A stretch of 64,000 bases of DNA from Kastovskya adunca ATA6-11-RM4. GTDB lineage: Bacteria; Cyanobacteriota; Cyanobacteriia; Cyanobacteriales; Coleofasciculaceae. The translations under genes and the position numbers were made by a program. Of the stretch, positions 1 to 8,784 are shown piece after piece; the first letter of the stretch is position 1, and the number at the start of each line of letters is the position of its first letter. The notes under the pieces were generated by a model. The model did no database searches and had not been told where the DNA came from. It saw only the letters and a list, made by a program, of their open reading frames with translations. The stretch lies in assembly GCA_019359445.1 (NCBI GenBank), contig JAHHHJ010000009.1, positions 151,488 through 215,487 of the forward strand, written 5' to 3'.

Positions 1-558
1 AAAACTCTCGGCGGGCTTGCCGCTTTCCTCGTGTTTGTCGTGATGGCGGTGCAGTACAACTCGCTCATCGATCCCTTGGTGATTATGCTCACCGTTCCCC
101 TCGCCCTAGCTGGCGGAATAATGGGACTATTTATCACCCAAACCGCCATCGGCGCAACTGTGCTAGTCGGTGCCGTTCTCCTCGTGGGGATTGTCGTCAA
201 CAACGCCATCATCCTGGTGGAGTTGGCAAACCAAATCCACGCTTCAGAAGGTATCGACCGCAAAAGTGCCATTCTCAAAGCCGCCCCCCAACGCCTGCGA
301 CCGATTTTGATGACTACCATCACCACAGTTTTAGGATTATTCCCCCTAGCACTGGGAATTGGCGAAGGTTCAGAGTTTCTGCAACCCTTGGGCGTGGTTG
401 TCTTTTCCGGTTTATCCCTAGCCACTCTATTGACACTATTCATCATTCCCTGCTTCTACACCCTTCTCCACGACTGGTTTAGTGGCAAACCACCCCGCAA
501 ACCTACAAGAAAAGTTGTACAGATCGATACGCTGGATATTGTGTCTAGCAAGACCTGA
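1..558 (+). CDS. RND efflux transporter, C-terminal part (5' end outside window)
   Basis: The reading frame is open from base 1 and ends at TGA 556-558, so only the last 185 codons are present. The protein is the final membrane domain of an AcrB/HAE1-type RND pump, which exports drugs or other compounds across the envelope using the proton gradient. Visible signs are the segment LVGIVVNNAIILVELANQI followed by a cytoplasmic helix rich in R and A, then RLRPILMTTITTVLGLFPLA, the hallmark of transmembrane helices 11-12 in this family. A short tail rich in K and R follows the last helix. Substrate cannot be told from this part. Nothing downstream looks co-transcribed. Confidence 0.93.
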   Translation, partial: KTLGGLAAFLVFVVMAVQYNSLIDPLVIMLTVPLALAGGIMGLFITQTAIGATVLVGAVLLVGIVVNNAIILVELANQIHASEGIDRKSAILKAAPQRLRPILMTTITTVLGLFPLALGIGEGSEFLQPLGVVVFSGLSLATLLTLFIIPCFYTLLHDWFSGKPPRKPTRKVVQIDTLDIVSSKT

Positions 559-740
559 GCAAGAGAAGGAACGCGATCGCCTCCTCAAGCTCCCCCCATC
601 AAGATAGAAGGAACAGATCGCCCCACTTTTGCTTCTATGAATGTACTCTTCATCTGTTGCGGTTTTTCACGTCTGTAGCTCAATACCAGTCCACGCCTGC
701 AACCGATTGTTAAAATCCAGTAAGTTTCCCAGAACGCTTT

Positions 741-1694
741 ATGGTTAACACCGTCTTCAACCCCCATCAGCGGCTAGCTCACTTCTCCGTACCTAGCCAG
801 TTCATTGCCAAAGGTCTTTTACTAGCAATGCTGGGGACGCTGGGAGCCTCACTTGGCGTTGCACAATTGGCTCCCCCTGCGGCGGCTCAAGAACAATCGG
901 CTGCCGAGAACGCGGTGCAGAGGCAACTTTTAGGGCAGTGGCAAGCCAAAGACCCGACATCGGAGGAAGTCTTTACCTTTATCTTTGCCCCTGACAATAA
1001 ACTGTTTGTAGTGTTACCTGCGCCTGAGGGGACTTCAGTGGCGCTTCAGGTAGAGTACGCCATCGATACCACCACCCAACCGATGCAACTAGATATCCAG
1101 CTCAGCCCTGAGCAAGTGGCGGCGACAATTTTTGAATTTACGGCTGATGGTAAGTTGCGTTTGCCTTTAGAGGGATTGGAACCGGGACAGCCTAGACAAA
1201 CGGCGTTTAAACCCAACACGACACAATTTACAAAAACCTCTGAGGCAACAACCGTACCAGAAGACATCGAAGTGATCGAACTAGAAGCGGAAATTGCGAA
1301 AACGCGATCGCCCGAAGGTGAAGCCAAAAACTATATGTATGCTCTGACGATGGTGCAGCAGGCGCACTATGTGGAACAGGGAAATTTTGCCAATGCCATT
1401 GAAGATGTGAGCATTGGGCTGAGGACAGAAACGGAGTCCTATCTCTACCAGATTGTGCCTCAACGAGACAACAAGAAAAGTGTGATGGTAACGGCAACGG
1501 CTAAGGATGCCACACTACCTAGCTACACTGGGGCTGTATTTGTCACTCAAGTAAACGGGAAAGAAACAACCGTTGCCCAGGTTTGCCAAACCGAGCAGCC
1601 CTCAACTTCGCCGCCTGTAATGCCTCAGGCTCCTACCAGGGGTTCTGTAGAGGTTCAGTGTCCTGTGGGTTCCAAAGCATTACAGCTACAGTGA
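741..1694 (+). CDS. Secreted type IV pilin-like G/H family protein
   Basis: 317 residues. The N-terminus has a hydrophobic segment (about 25-45) ending in APPAAAQ, a probable signal peptide with AxA cleavage. Residues about 60-165 form a domain of unknown role that opens with a LLGQWQ motif, as in proteins of the lipocalin-like/DUF type. Residues about 190-285 match the cyanobacterial Pilin_GH domain: EGEAKNYMYALTMVQQAHY, then a loop with a YLY strand and a TYTG/SYTG-like core. The C-terminal tail is rich in P and S. Family members resemble minor pilins but lack a normal prepilin leader, so a role in pili is only suggested. Upstream 559-740 is non-coding. Confidence 0.75.
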   Translation: MVNTVFNPHQRLAHFSVPSQFIAKGLLLAMLGTLGASLGVAQLAPPAAAQEQSAAENAVQRQLLGQWQAKDPTSEEVFTFIFAPDNKLFVVLPAPEGTSVALQVEYAIDTTTQPMQLDIQLSPEQVAATIFEFTADGKLRLPLEGLEPGQPRQTAFKPNTTQFTKTSEATTVPEDIEVIELEAEIAKTRSPEGEAKNYMYALTMVQQAHYVEQGNFANAIEDVSIGLRTETESYLYQIVPQRDNKKSVMVTATAKDATLPSYTGAVFVTQVNGKETTVAQVCQTEQPSTSPPVMPQAPTRGSVEVQCPVGSKALQLQ

Positions 1695-1826
1695 GGTTAA
1701 CAAGCGGGCTGAAACGGAAGTGAAAGTAGCGATCGCTGACAGCCAATCATAACAAAATGTCCAGATTAACCCATCGTTAAGGGAAGAGATTGCTACAATC
1801 TCAATTAATTTTCGTTCTTGATTGCC

Positions 1827-3788
1827 ATGACTGATCATGTTCTTGACGTTCGCAACCTGCAAGTAGAATTCCTCACTGACGCAAGACGGGTTTTGGCAGT
1901 CAACGGCATTAACTTTACGTTGAAGCGCGGTCAAACCCTGGGAATCGTTGGCGAATCGGGTTCAGGAAAATCCGTCACTTCCTTGGCAGTTATGGGGTTA
2001 GTTCCTACCCCCGGTAGAGTAACTGACGGCGAAGTTATCTTTCACGATCTTGCCCAAGATGGCAGCCCCCTAGAACCCGTGGATCTCGTAAGGCTCACTC
2101 CGGAGCAAAAGCGCCTTTACCGGGGCGGTCAAATCTCGATGATTTTCCAGGAACCAATGAGTTCCCTTAACCCGGTCTATACCTGTGGGTTTCAGCTTAC
2201 CGAAGCGATTCGCCAACACCAGAACGTTTCCCAAGCAGAAGCACGGCGACAAGCGATCGCCCGTCTTCAGGAAGTTAAACTCTTACCTAGCGATGAAGAG
2301 CTGCGCCAACGCTACCTAGAAAACCTCCAACAGCTAGATCTCGGTCAATCTTTACCGGGAGAAAAGGAAGTTAATCATCACATTAATCAGCAAAAACTGG
2401 CAATCCTGGAACGCTATCCCCACGAACTTTCCGGCGGTCAGTTGCAACGGGTAATGATTGCCATGGCGATCTCCTGTAACCCGGATGTGTTGATTGCGGA
2501 TGAACCTACAACCGCCTTGGATGTTACGGTGCAAGCCACTATTCTCGATTTGTTGCGGGAGCTGCGCGACATCCGGGGGATGTCGATGATTTTCATTACC
2601 CACGATTTGGGTGTGATTGCAGAAATTGCCGACACTGTGGCAGTGATGTATAACGGCAAAATTGTCGAAAGCGGTGATGTTTGGCAGATTTTTTCCGATC
2701 CTCAGCATCCCTACACGAAAGGGTTACTCGCTTGTCGCCCGCGCCTCGACCAGACTCTGCCATACCTACCGACTGTGTCAGATTTCATGGAAGTTGTGAC
2801 GGCAGAAAATGGGGAACAAGCTATTAAAGAAAAATCCCCTGACGTATTACCCAAAGTTACAGATGAGGGCTTAGAAATAAGGGAAAAGGTAACTGATAAA
2901 CCCTCTAATGTTGTAAAAACTTCTTCCCCTTTGATCGCCGTCCGCAACCTGCAAGTCGGCTTTCCTGTCCAGGGCGTTTTTGGCGCAACTCAACGTTACA
3001 TCATGGCGGTTGATGGGGTTTCCTTTGAGGTTTATTCTGGGGAAACTTTGGGATTAGTCGGGGAGTCGGGCTGCGGGAAATCTACCCTGGCGCGGACTTT
3101 GCTGCGGCTAATTCAGCCCATCAGTGGCGAGATTCAGTTTGAAAATCAAGATGTGACTCGTCTCAAGGGGAATCGCCTGCGACAGTTGCGACGGGAGATG
3201 CAAATTGTCTTCCAAAATCCCTATAGCTCCCTCGATCCTCGGATGAAGATTGGAGAGGCGATCGCCGAACCGATGTTAATTCATCGTGTGGGAGGTAATC
3301 AAAAAGTCAGACGCGATCGCGTTGCTTATTTACTAGAGCGTGTTGGTTTAAACCCCAACTGGATAAATCGCTATCCTCACGAGTTTTCCGGCGGTCAACG
3401 TCAACGGGTATGCATTGCCAGGGCTTTAGCCTTGAACCCGAAGTTTATCATCTGCGATGAATCTGTTTCTGCATTAGATGTATCTGTGCAGGCGCAGGTA
3501 CTCAATTTGCTCAAAGAAGTACAAGCCGAATTTAATTTGACTTACATCTTTATTTCCCACGATTTGAGCGTGGTGAAATTTATGAGCGATCGCATTATGG
3601 TGATGAACAAAGGACGGATTGAAGAAATTGGTCTGGCGGAAAATATCTACCGCGAACCGGAAAAGGAATACACCCGTCAACTGATCGCCTCGATTCCCAC
3701 AGGGAGTTTGGAACGCATCCAAGAGCAACAAGCGGGACGGGGTATTGCGCCATTATCTGCAGTCAGAGATCCCTGGGCTGTGAATTAA
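1827..3788 (+). CDS. Fused oligo/dipeptide ABC transporter ATP-binding protein (DppD-DppF type)
   Basis: 653 residues from ATG 1827; a TTG three codons earlier is a weaker start. Two complete nucleotide-binding domains are joined in one chain. The first has Walker A GESGSGKS at 42-49 and signature LSGGQLQRV at about 201; the second has Walker A GESGCGKS at 412-419 and signature FSGGQRQRV at about 520. Each is followed by the peptide-family extension that ends near YTKGLL or YTRQLI. A charged linker (about 310-375) joins them. It powers uptake of peptides or nickel-like substrates together with two permeases and a binding protein, none of which lie nearby; scattered permease genes are common in cyanobacteria. 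A TACAAT box at 1794-1799 could serve as its -10. Confidence 0.93.
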   Translation: MTDHVLDVRNLQVEFLTDARRVLAVNGINFTLKRGQTLGIVGESGSGKSVTSLAVMGLVPTPGRVTDGEVIFHDLAQDGSPLEPVDLVRLTPEQKRLYRGGQISMIFQEPMSSLNPVYTCGFQLTEAIRQHQNVSQAEARRQAIARLQEVKLLPSDEELRQRYLENLQQLDLGQSLPGEKEVNHHINQQKLAILERYPHELSGGQLQRVMIAMAISCNPDVLIADEPTTALDVTVQATILDLLRELRDIRGMSMIFITHDLGVIAEIADTVAVMYNGKIVESGDVWQIFSDPQHPYTKGLLACRPRLDQTLPYLPTVSDFMEVVTAENGEQAIKEKSPDVLPKVTDEGLEIREKVTDKPSNVVKTSSPLIAVRNLQVGFPVQGVFGATQRYIMAVDGVSFEVYSGETLGLVGESGCGKSTLARTLLRLIQPISGEIQFENQDVTRLKGNRLRQLRREMQIVFQNPYSSLDPRMKIGEAIAEPMLIHRVGGNQKVRRDRVAYLLERVGLNPNWINRYPHEFSGGQRQRVCIARALALNPKFIICDESVSALDVSVQAQVLNLLKEVQAEFNLTYIFISHDLSVVKFMSDRIMVMNKGRIEEIGLAENIYREPEKEYTRQLIASIPTGSLERIQEQQAGRGIAPLSAVRDPWAVN

Positions 3789-3860
3789 GGTTGCGACAGG
3801 TTAGCTAAGGTGGGAGCAGATGTGGCTATGATTGTGATTTTTTTAGAACTAACTTCTGCT

Positions 3861-4121
3861 CTAAATCTTGCCTTCAAACCGCTGGTGCCAGATGATGTTA
3901 GCCAAGACGACAACAGCTAGAGTGATGCCTCCTCCAACCCAAGCCAGCAGGGGATTGTAACCACCACGGCTGAGGTTCTCCATCCAGAGATGGGTGAGAT
4001 CGGAGGACACTAACCGATCGGCGAGGAAGGGAGAGAGATAGATCAAAGCTGCACCAATAAGCAGCCAGCCCACCATAGAGGCGAGCAGAAAGATGGTTTT
4101 GGCGGTAGATTGGCTACCCAT
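3861..4121 (-). CDS. Small two-helix membrane protein, unknown function
   Basis: 86 residues with two clear hydrophobic segments (about 8-30 and 60-79) separated by a short polar stretch containing HLWMENLSRGGYNP. The ATG start at 4121 is the only good choice. I do not recognise a family beyond a generic cyanobacterial small integral membrane protein. It is convergent with the ABC ATPase gene and divergent from the next gene, so it is probably a single-gene unit. Confidence 0.6.
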   Translation of the reverse strand: MGSQSTAKTIFLLASMVGWLLIGAALIYLSPFLADRLVSSDLTHLWMENLSRGGYNPLLAWVGGGITLAVVVLANIIWHQRFEGKI

Positions 4122-4254
4122 GAGCGATCGCGGTAAAGAACTAAGGTTGAGATTAGCATGGGCGATGCGTTACGGCAGAATAAAGGCAATCTGTGGCAGG
4201 GGGCGATCGCCAATTTCATAGGCTACGATTGCACGAGTAAGCTTTGATTGAACT

Positions 4255-4521
4255 ATGAAGAAGCCGGAACATCCCCTCACGGGAGAAGCACTAATTAAGG
4301 AAGTCTGTCGGCGGATTCGGGTTGCCCGTAGTTACTGGGATGCTCATAATAATGCGGCTTGTCGGGGAGAACGCGATCGCGCTTTAGCCCTTTACAATAC
4401 TCTGACGAAAGAACAAAAAGACAAGATTCCGCAGCAGTTGCGGGTGTGGCTTCGCTACCGCAGTGAAAAATACTTTGGAGAACACCGAACGCCGCCCAAG
4501 TCGAAACGAAAGTCGAAGTAG
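4255..4521 (+). CDS. Small basic conserved protein, unknown function
   Basis: 88 residues, rich in K and R, with the C-terminus ending in a run of alternating K, S and R. The body looks all-helical (IKEVCRRIRVARSYWDAHN) and carries a W/Y pair reminiscent of small RNA- or DNA-binding proteins, but no named domain is visible. Codon use and a HIP1 site inside the gene fit the host genome, so it looks resident. Function unknown. Confidence 0.6.
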   Translation: MKKPEHPLTGEALIKEVCRRIRVARSYWDAHNNAACRGERDRALALYNTLTKEQKDKIPQQLRVWLRYRSEKYFGEHRTPPKSKRKSK

Positions 4522-4634
4522 TAATTTTCTTTTACGGGGTTTGGATAGGGCGATCGCACCCTTAATCAGGTCTTGCCGTCGTTCCAAGCCTCTTTTCGAT
4601 TGACATAGTGAAAGCTTATAAAGTTAAGTCAATG

Positions 4635-4640
4635 TATAAT
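4635..4640 (+). promoter_or_regulatory. Probable -10 box upstream of the AT-rich two-gene unit
   Basis: A perfect TATAAT lies 60 bases before the ATG at 4700. No good -35 sits 16-18 bases before it; a TTGACA at 4600-4605 is 29 bases away, which is too far. The call rests only on the consensus hexamer in the right place. Confidence 0.35.
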
Positions 4641-4699
4641 AAATTTTGAGTAATCAAAGGCTGAAATAGCTTGCACAGAGCCTACCAACATAGCACCTG

Positions 4700-5176
4700 A
4701 TGCCTGCATACACACTTCCTCAATGTCCAGAACTATTATTGAGAGTAGCAGGCTCGGATTCCGATAATGCACGATATAAGGCTTTGAAGAATGTTGTTGA
4801 ACTTGTTAACGCAGGCTATCTAAAAATTCAACTGCCTGAAGGCTTTAGTACATGGCAACTCATTGAAATTAAAGAGCAAGATTTAATGGCTGAAGATGAA
4901 AATAAAATCATTGAAGCTGTAAAAGTTCTTAATAAGCTTTCTGTTTCAAGGCAGAGAATGCAGGAACTCAATGAACAAGCTTTGCAAGCTCGAAGACATA
5001 TAGATGTTCTCTTCACCGAGAAAATTTTAGCGAAAGAAGATTTTAAGAATATTGAGGAAGGTCTTAAGATTATCAGGGATTTTGCTCAAGTTAGTTTGCG
5101 ATATAAGGAAGCATCAACTAAAGCAGAAGAAGCTCGTTCTATACTTGACGAAGCATTGAATATATATGAAGAGTAA
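4700..5176 (+). CDS. Helical/coiled-coil protein of an AT-rich two-gene unit
   Basis: 158 residues. The N-terminal 60 residues look globular (LLLRVAGSDSDNARYKALKN, then GYLKIQLPEGF), and the rest is predicted as long helices with heptad-like spacing of L, I and A (about 70-155). No known domain is recognised. It lies 20 bases before the 660-residue gene, on the same strand and with equally low GC, so the two are almost certainly co-transcribed. The length and layout suggest a partner or adaptor rather than an enzyme; that is inference. Confidence 0.7.
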   Translation: MPAYTLPQCPELLLRVAGSDSDNARYKALKNVVELVNAGYLKIQLPEGFSTWQLIEIKEQDLMAEDENKIIEAVKVLNKLSVSRQRMQELNEQALQARRHIDVLFTEKILAKEDFKNIEEGLKIIRDFAQVSLRYKEASTKAEEARSILDEALNIYEE

Positions 5177-5196
5177 TTTTTCAAAAAAAGAGTAGA

Positions 5197-7179
5197 ATGA
5201 AGCTAAAATATTTTTCTCAATCTTATAACATTCCAACAGCAGAGGATGAGGACTGGTTCGATCCCCAAATGTCTTCGGATACACTTTTATTTATAGATCC
5301 TTTCCTTGTTTTTGAAAGTGATATTCCTTTATTCAGCAATGCCAAAGAAAAGTTTTTTACTTTCTTTAACTCAGCTTTTGAATTAGCTCATGAGGCTGTG
5401 AACTCACGTACAGCCTATAACAAATTAAAAGCAGTACTTAAGTTTCCAGAGGTGAAAGAATTATGCTTAGGGTTCTCTGAGCGAGGAACTGCTGGATCGG
5501 GTTCTGGAGGTGGTTACTCTAAAGGTTTTGCTGATGCATTATTGAAACTGGCTTCTGCTGGTTATACAGGGCTAGATCACTTTGAAGAAATAGAAATTTT
5601 TACATTAGGTATTGGTAAGGATAGAATTAGCGATGCTACAGCAAATATTATTAAGCCTGAATTAATTGAATATACTCAACAAGTATGTAATATATTCAAG
5701 ATTCCTACGATATCTCATGTAATTGAAAATGCTGGATTTGACTATGAATACAAGCGTTGGGACAAAGGTCGAGTTTATACCCTACCAGGAAATCCTTTTT
5801 TCAATAGAGGAGAAAGGGCTGTAATCCTTGTACCCAAAGCTTTTCTTTGTGCAACTCATGCAATTGGAGCTGATGGCTTCAAGAATTATGTCCAAGACAA
5901 CAAGAATGAAGAACTAAGAGCAGATTTAAACTACGAAATTGAAAAAGAATTTAAAAAAATTAATAAGTCACATATTGTTGATTTAGCAGAAAGACATCCG
6001 AAGTGGGTTCGCGAGTATGTAGATTATGTTGAGAATGATGCAGATATAAAACCGTACGATCTTGAAGTTGACCGTGAGAACTTATATAGAAATGAAAAAA
6101 GAGCTTATTCTTTTATTATTTCTCATCCAATTGAAGTATCTGTTTCAAACAATGAAGAATTCGTTCAGTGGATCGAACTTTTAATTGATAGATTTAGATT
6201 GTTTATTGAAGAGCAAGATGGAAATAAGCTTCTATGGAATATAGTCAAAAAACCATGTAGCCAGATAGTTGACTGTCAACCTTGTAAGGAGTCTACTGCT
6301 CGAAGCGTTTTAGTTGAGATAATTTTAGGTTATTGCTCTATCAACAAAGTCAATATATCTAAAGAATCAGATTTAGGCAAAAAAATTGTTGAATTTAGCT
6401 TTTCGTCAGGATACAAAAACCAAGCTTTGATTGAGTTAAAGCTTGCTAAAAATAGCAAAAACATTACTCAGGATGATTTGGGCAAGCTTCCAGCACATAT
6501 AGAATCATATAAAACCAATTATCGTTATTTTCTAGTTATTCCGTATACAAGAAAAGAACTTGAGTGCATAAACAAAGCTCTTACTAAAATTGAAGCTATA
6601 AGCTTTGGAGAACTCGCGTTTAAATTTTTTGTTGTTGATGCGACTTTAGATCAACCAAATATTTCTTTTGCACCCTCAGAATCTAAGCAAATGTCAAATG
6701 ATCGTCTTCGTGCAGTTGAAAAGAATCTAGAACTTCTTCGCAAGCAGATAGAAGGTAGGGAAGAGGCTAAAAGTATAGCTCCCTTCGAGGAAAAAACTCG
6801 TATCGAATTAGGAATTCAGAAGCTACGTGAGGAGATGCGTCCTTTTGAGGAAGAATACTGGCGGCTTCTAGCGGTACGCTCAACCCAGGTGGAAATTGCT
6901 GAACCAGAAGCAGAACTCGTAGTTGCAGAACTCGTAGAGCAAGTGGGGCAACTGCAAAATAGCAGCCAGTATCCTAATGGAGTACTTCAGCTTTTGCAGA
7001 AGATTTACATTGAAGTGAGTAAACCGGGTACACCTGCTGCCGCAAAGCTAAAGGGCGCAGTGTCAATGTTTCCACCATTTGTGAGCTTAGGCTACGAAGC
7101 AGAAATTGACATTGAAAGCTTTTTTCGTACCCATATGCCGACCTTTACTCAGTGGTACAAGAATTTAGCGAAAAAGTGA
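5197..7179 (+). CDS. Large unknown protein, possible nuclease-like effector with C-terminal conflict-system module
   Basis: 660 residues, far more AT-rich than its neighbours and almost without HIP1 sites, suggesting transfer. The N-terminus has LLFIDPFLVFESDIPLF, a pattern I associate with uncharacterised proteins of accessory islands. Around 400-425 a strand pair reads VEFSFSSGYKNQALIELKL: the ExK could be the end of a PD-(D/E)xK core, but the preceding acidic residue is not clear. Residues about 500-560 are a charged coiled coil. The last 90 residues (AAKLKGAVSMFPPFVSLGYE, then a short EIDIESFFRTHMPTF segment) resemble a C-terminal module I recall on cyanobacterial pentapeptide-repeat and NTPase signalling proteins. 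Base composition rises towards GC in this last part, as if it were a separate module joined on. Confidence 0.7.
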   Translation: MKLKYFSQSYNIPTAEDEDWFDPQMSSDTLLFIDPFLVFESDIPLFSNAKEKFFTFFNSAFELAHEAVNSRTAYNKLKAVLKFPEVKELCLGFSERGTAGSGSGGGYSKGFADALLKLASAGYTGLDHFEEIEIFTLGIGKDRISDATANIIKPELIEYTQQVCNIFKIPTISHVIENAGFDYEYKRWDKGRVYTLPGNPFFNRGERAVILVPKAFLCATHAIGADGFKNYVQDNKNEELRADLNYEIEKEFKKINKSHIVDLAERHPKWVREYVDYVENDADIKPYDLEVDRENLYRNEKRAYSFIISHPIEVSVSNNEEFVQWIELLIDRFRLFIEEQDGNKLLWNIVKKPCSQIVDCQPCKESTARSVLVEIILGYCSINKVNISKESDLGKKIVEFSFSSGYKNQALIELKLAKNSKNITQDDLGKLPAHIESYKTNYRYFLVIPYTRKELECINKALTKIEAISFGELAFKFFVVDATLDQPNISFAPSESKQMSNDRLRAVEKNLELLRKQIEGREEAKSIAPFEEKTRIELGIQKLREEMRPFEEEYWRLLAVRSTQVEIAEPEAELVVAELVEQVGQLQNSSQYPNGVLQLLQKIYIEVSKPGTPAAAKLKGAVSMFPPFVSLGYEAEIDIESFFRTHMPTFTQWYKNLAKK

Positions 7180-7200
7180 TAAGTTAGGCAATGCTCTGCA

Positions 7201-7409
7201 TCACAGCCTTATCCCCAAAAAGAAGTGAGGCAAACGCCCTAAAAATTCCTGTTGCCATTCCAGAGTTCGAGTTGGGTTGTTGCTTGGCAGCGCACTATCG
7301 AACATACAGCCATCTCTTCAAGGGAGATAGAATGCAAGCGATCGCGCACCGACACCGAGCGACCATTCAAATACATCACACAAACATTCGTGTCGAGCAG
7401 GTAACGCAT
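7201..7409 (-). pseudogene. vapC (PIN-domain toxin), broken remnant
   Basis: Directly after the antitoxin gene (5 bases past its stop) an ATG at 7409 starts MRYLLDTNVCVMYLNGRS, the classic N-terminus of a PIN/VapC RNase with its first catalytic Asp. The frame runs to about VCSIVRC and then loses homology. In another frame the sequence continues as NPTRTLEWQQEFLGR, which fits the middle of the same family, and then stops at 7201. About ten codons (expected to hold the conserved Glu) are deleted with a frame change, and the C-terminal half is missing. The gene cannot make an active toxin. Confidence 0.75.
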
Positions 7410-7412
7410 TCT

Positions 7413-7655
7413 CTAGTCAAACGCTCCAGCAAGGTCATCATCAAGGCTCTCTGAAATTCCTGAATCATCAAGGACAATAGGATCATCAGCACAGATGCCA
7501 TAGAACCGTTCTAGCGATCGCCCCGTTACTTTTGGTGATGAAACAGGCTGATAAATGACCATCACTTCCACCTCTCGTTCTGTTAGTCCAACAGGAATAT
7601 CGAGATGGAGAATGCCATCTTGCCCAACACGCTGCCGTACCTTAATACTTTCCAT
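7413..7655 (-). CDS. VapB-type antitoxin (partner toxin broken)
   Basis: 80 residues. The N-terminus (MESIKVRQRVGQDGILHLDI, then PVGLTEREVEVMVIY) is the form seen in small cyanobacterial antitoxins encoded just before PIN toxins, and the acidic C-terminal half (LDDSGISESLDDDLAGAF) is the usual toxin-binding tail. The gene itself looks intact, but the vapC that follows 5 bases later is a remnant. It may persist by neutralising a homologous toxin elsewhere, or simply not have decayed yet. Confidence 0.7.
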   Translation of the reverse strand: MESIKVRQRVGQDGILHLDIPVGLTEREVEVMVIYQPVSSPKVTGRSLERFYGICADDPIVLDDSGISESLDDDLAGAFD

Positions 7656-7672
7656 CGTCGCTACCTCTGTAC

Positions 7673-7783
7673 TTACAAACTGATTTCCTCACCCAATTCT
7701 TGCAAAATTCCCTGCAATTCGGTGATGGCTGCTTCCAATTTACCGATCGCCTCCTGTGCAAGGATGGCGGGTTCAGCAACCAT
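7673..7783 (-). CDS. Possible 36-residue peptide upstream of the antitoxin
   Basis: An ATG at 7783 opens 36 codons (MVAEPAILAQEAIGKLEAAI, then TELQGILQELGEEISL) and stops 17 bases before the antitoxin start. It is amphipathic and helical, and the composition looks coding rather than random. It could be a leader peptide, a small independent gene or the tail of a lost gene. I do not recognise it. Confidence 0.35.
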   Translation of the reverse strand: MVAEPAILAQEAIGKLEAAITELQGILQELGEEISL

Positions 7784-8001
7784 AATCCTATTAAAAATTG
7801 CACTTTTGACGCAATTTTGTGCAAAATCAAAAATCACTTTAATCTAATCATGAAAAACTTATTAATCAACTCTTCTCTTAACATTTATCACTATTCAGAA
7901 AAACTACTGGTTATATTAATTGCATCGCTGCTCCGGAATGGGGACACTTTCCGGGGAAGCATAACTGTGCACTCTGGTTTTTCTCTTAGTCACTAAAAAT
8001 T

Positions 8002-8784
8002 ATGAACAACAGATTTTCCAAAGCCCTAGGTTTCGGTCTCTTTTCCCTCCTGCTCTTGATAACCAGTTGTTCTGAGGCTACCAATACTGAACAGCCAGCC
8101 TCTACCACGGTTGAATCTGAGCAAGCTGTTATTCAACAAGAGCCATCTGCATCGAGCCAGAGCCTTGCCCCCGGAGACTATTGCTTTAAAATTGCTGAAG
8201 AGACTATCACTGGCTCCACTCGATTAAGCATTGCCTCAGACAATCGCGTCACTGGAACCGGTGAAGCAGTGATTCGCAATGAGAAGGAAGGCTACTTCAC
8301 TTCTTATCAGCAAGTGCTTAAAGGTACATTATCTGGCGAGCAATTGAAGCTAGATGTGACCACGGATATCGAAAACGATACTCAAAGCTCCCAGGAAACC
8401 TGGAAGTTAACTGAAAATACCTTAGATACGGATAGAAATATATATCAAAAAGTTGACTGTTCTGCTTTAAATTCTGATCAAAGCAATGGTGACCGTCGCC
8501 TGAGTTTTGCTTCTGGTAGTAATTCTGCGGTTGTTGAAAATGCGGTTGTGCGTGGCGATAGAGATACCTATCTGCTAAATGCTAGAGCCAATCAAAAAAT
8601 GGCTCTCAACATTACGTCTGTTGAGAATAATGCTGTGTTTGATGTCGTTGCTCCCAATGGTGAGACGCTCAAGCAAGAAGCAACCAACTCAAGCCTTGTC
8701 TTGCCCGCAACTGGGGATTATTCGGTGGTTGTCGGTGGCACTCGTGGCAACGCTACTTACAAACTGCAAGTCGAGATCAACTAA
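8002..8784 (+). CDS. Lipoprotein with C-terminal PPC-like domain
   Basis: 260 residues. A signal peptide ends in the lipobox LITSC with the lipidated Cys at 23. Residues about 50-155 contain a domain beginning PGDYCFKI that is repeated in other cyanobacterial secreted proteins, with Cys 57 and a matching Cys near 151 that could form a disulfide. The last 90 residues read like a bacterial pre-peptidase C-terminal (PPC) beta-sandwich: VVRGDRDTYLLNARANQKMA, VFDVVAPNGE, LPATGDYSVVVGGTRGNATY. It is probably anchored in the periplasm or outer membrane; the role is unknown. Confidence 0.75.
   Translation: MNNRFSKALGFGLFSLLLLITSCSEATNTEQPASTTVESEQAVIQQEPSASSQSLAPGDYCFKIAEETITGSTRLSIASDNRVTGTGEAVIRNEKEGYFTSYQQVLKGTLSGEQLKLDVTTDIENDTQSSQETWKLTENTLDTDRNIYQKVDCSALNSDQSNGDRRLSFASGSNSAVVENAVVRGDRDTYLLNARANQKMALNITSVENNAVFDVVAPNGETLKQEATNSSLVLPATGDYSVVVGGTRGNATYKLQVEIN

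Noticed and set aside
7191..7454. 87-codon plus-strand frame across the vapC locus
   Set aside because: It is a shadow: the minus strand carries recognisable antitoxin and PIN-toxin sequence, and this frame has no protein-like pattern or ribosome site.
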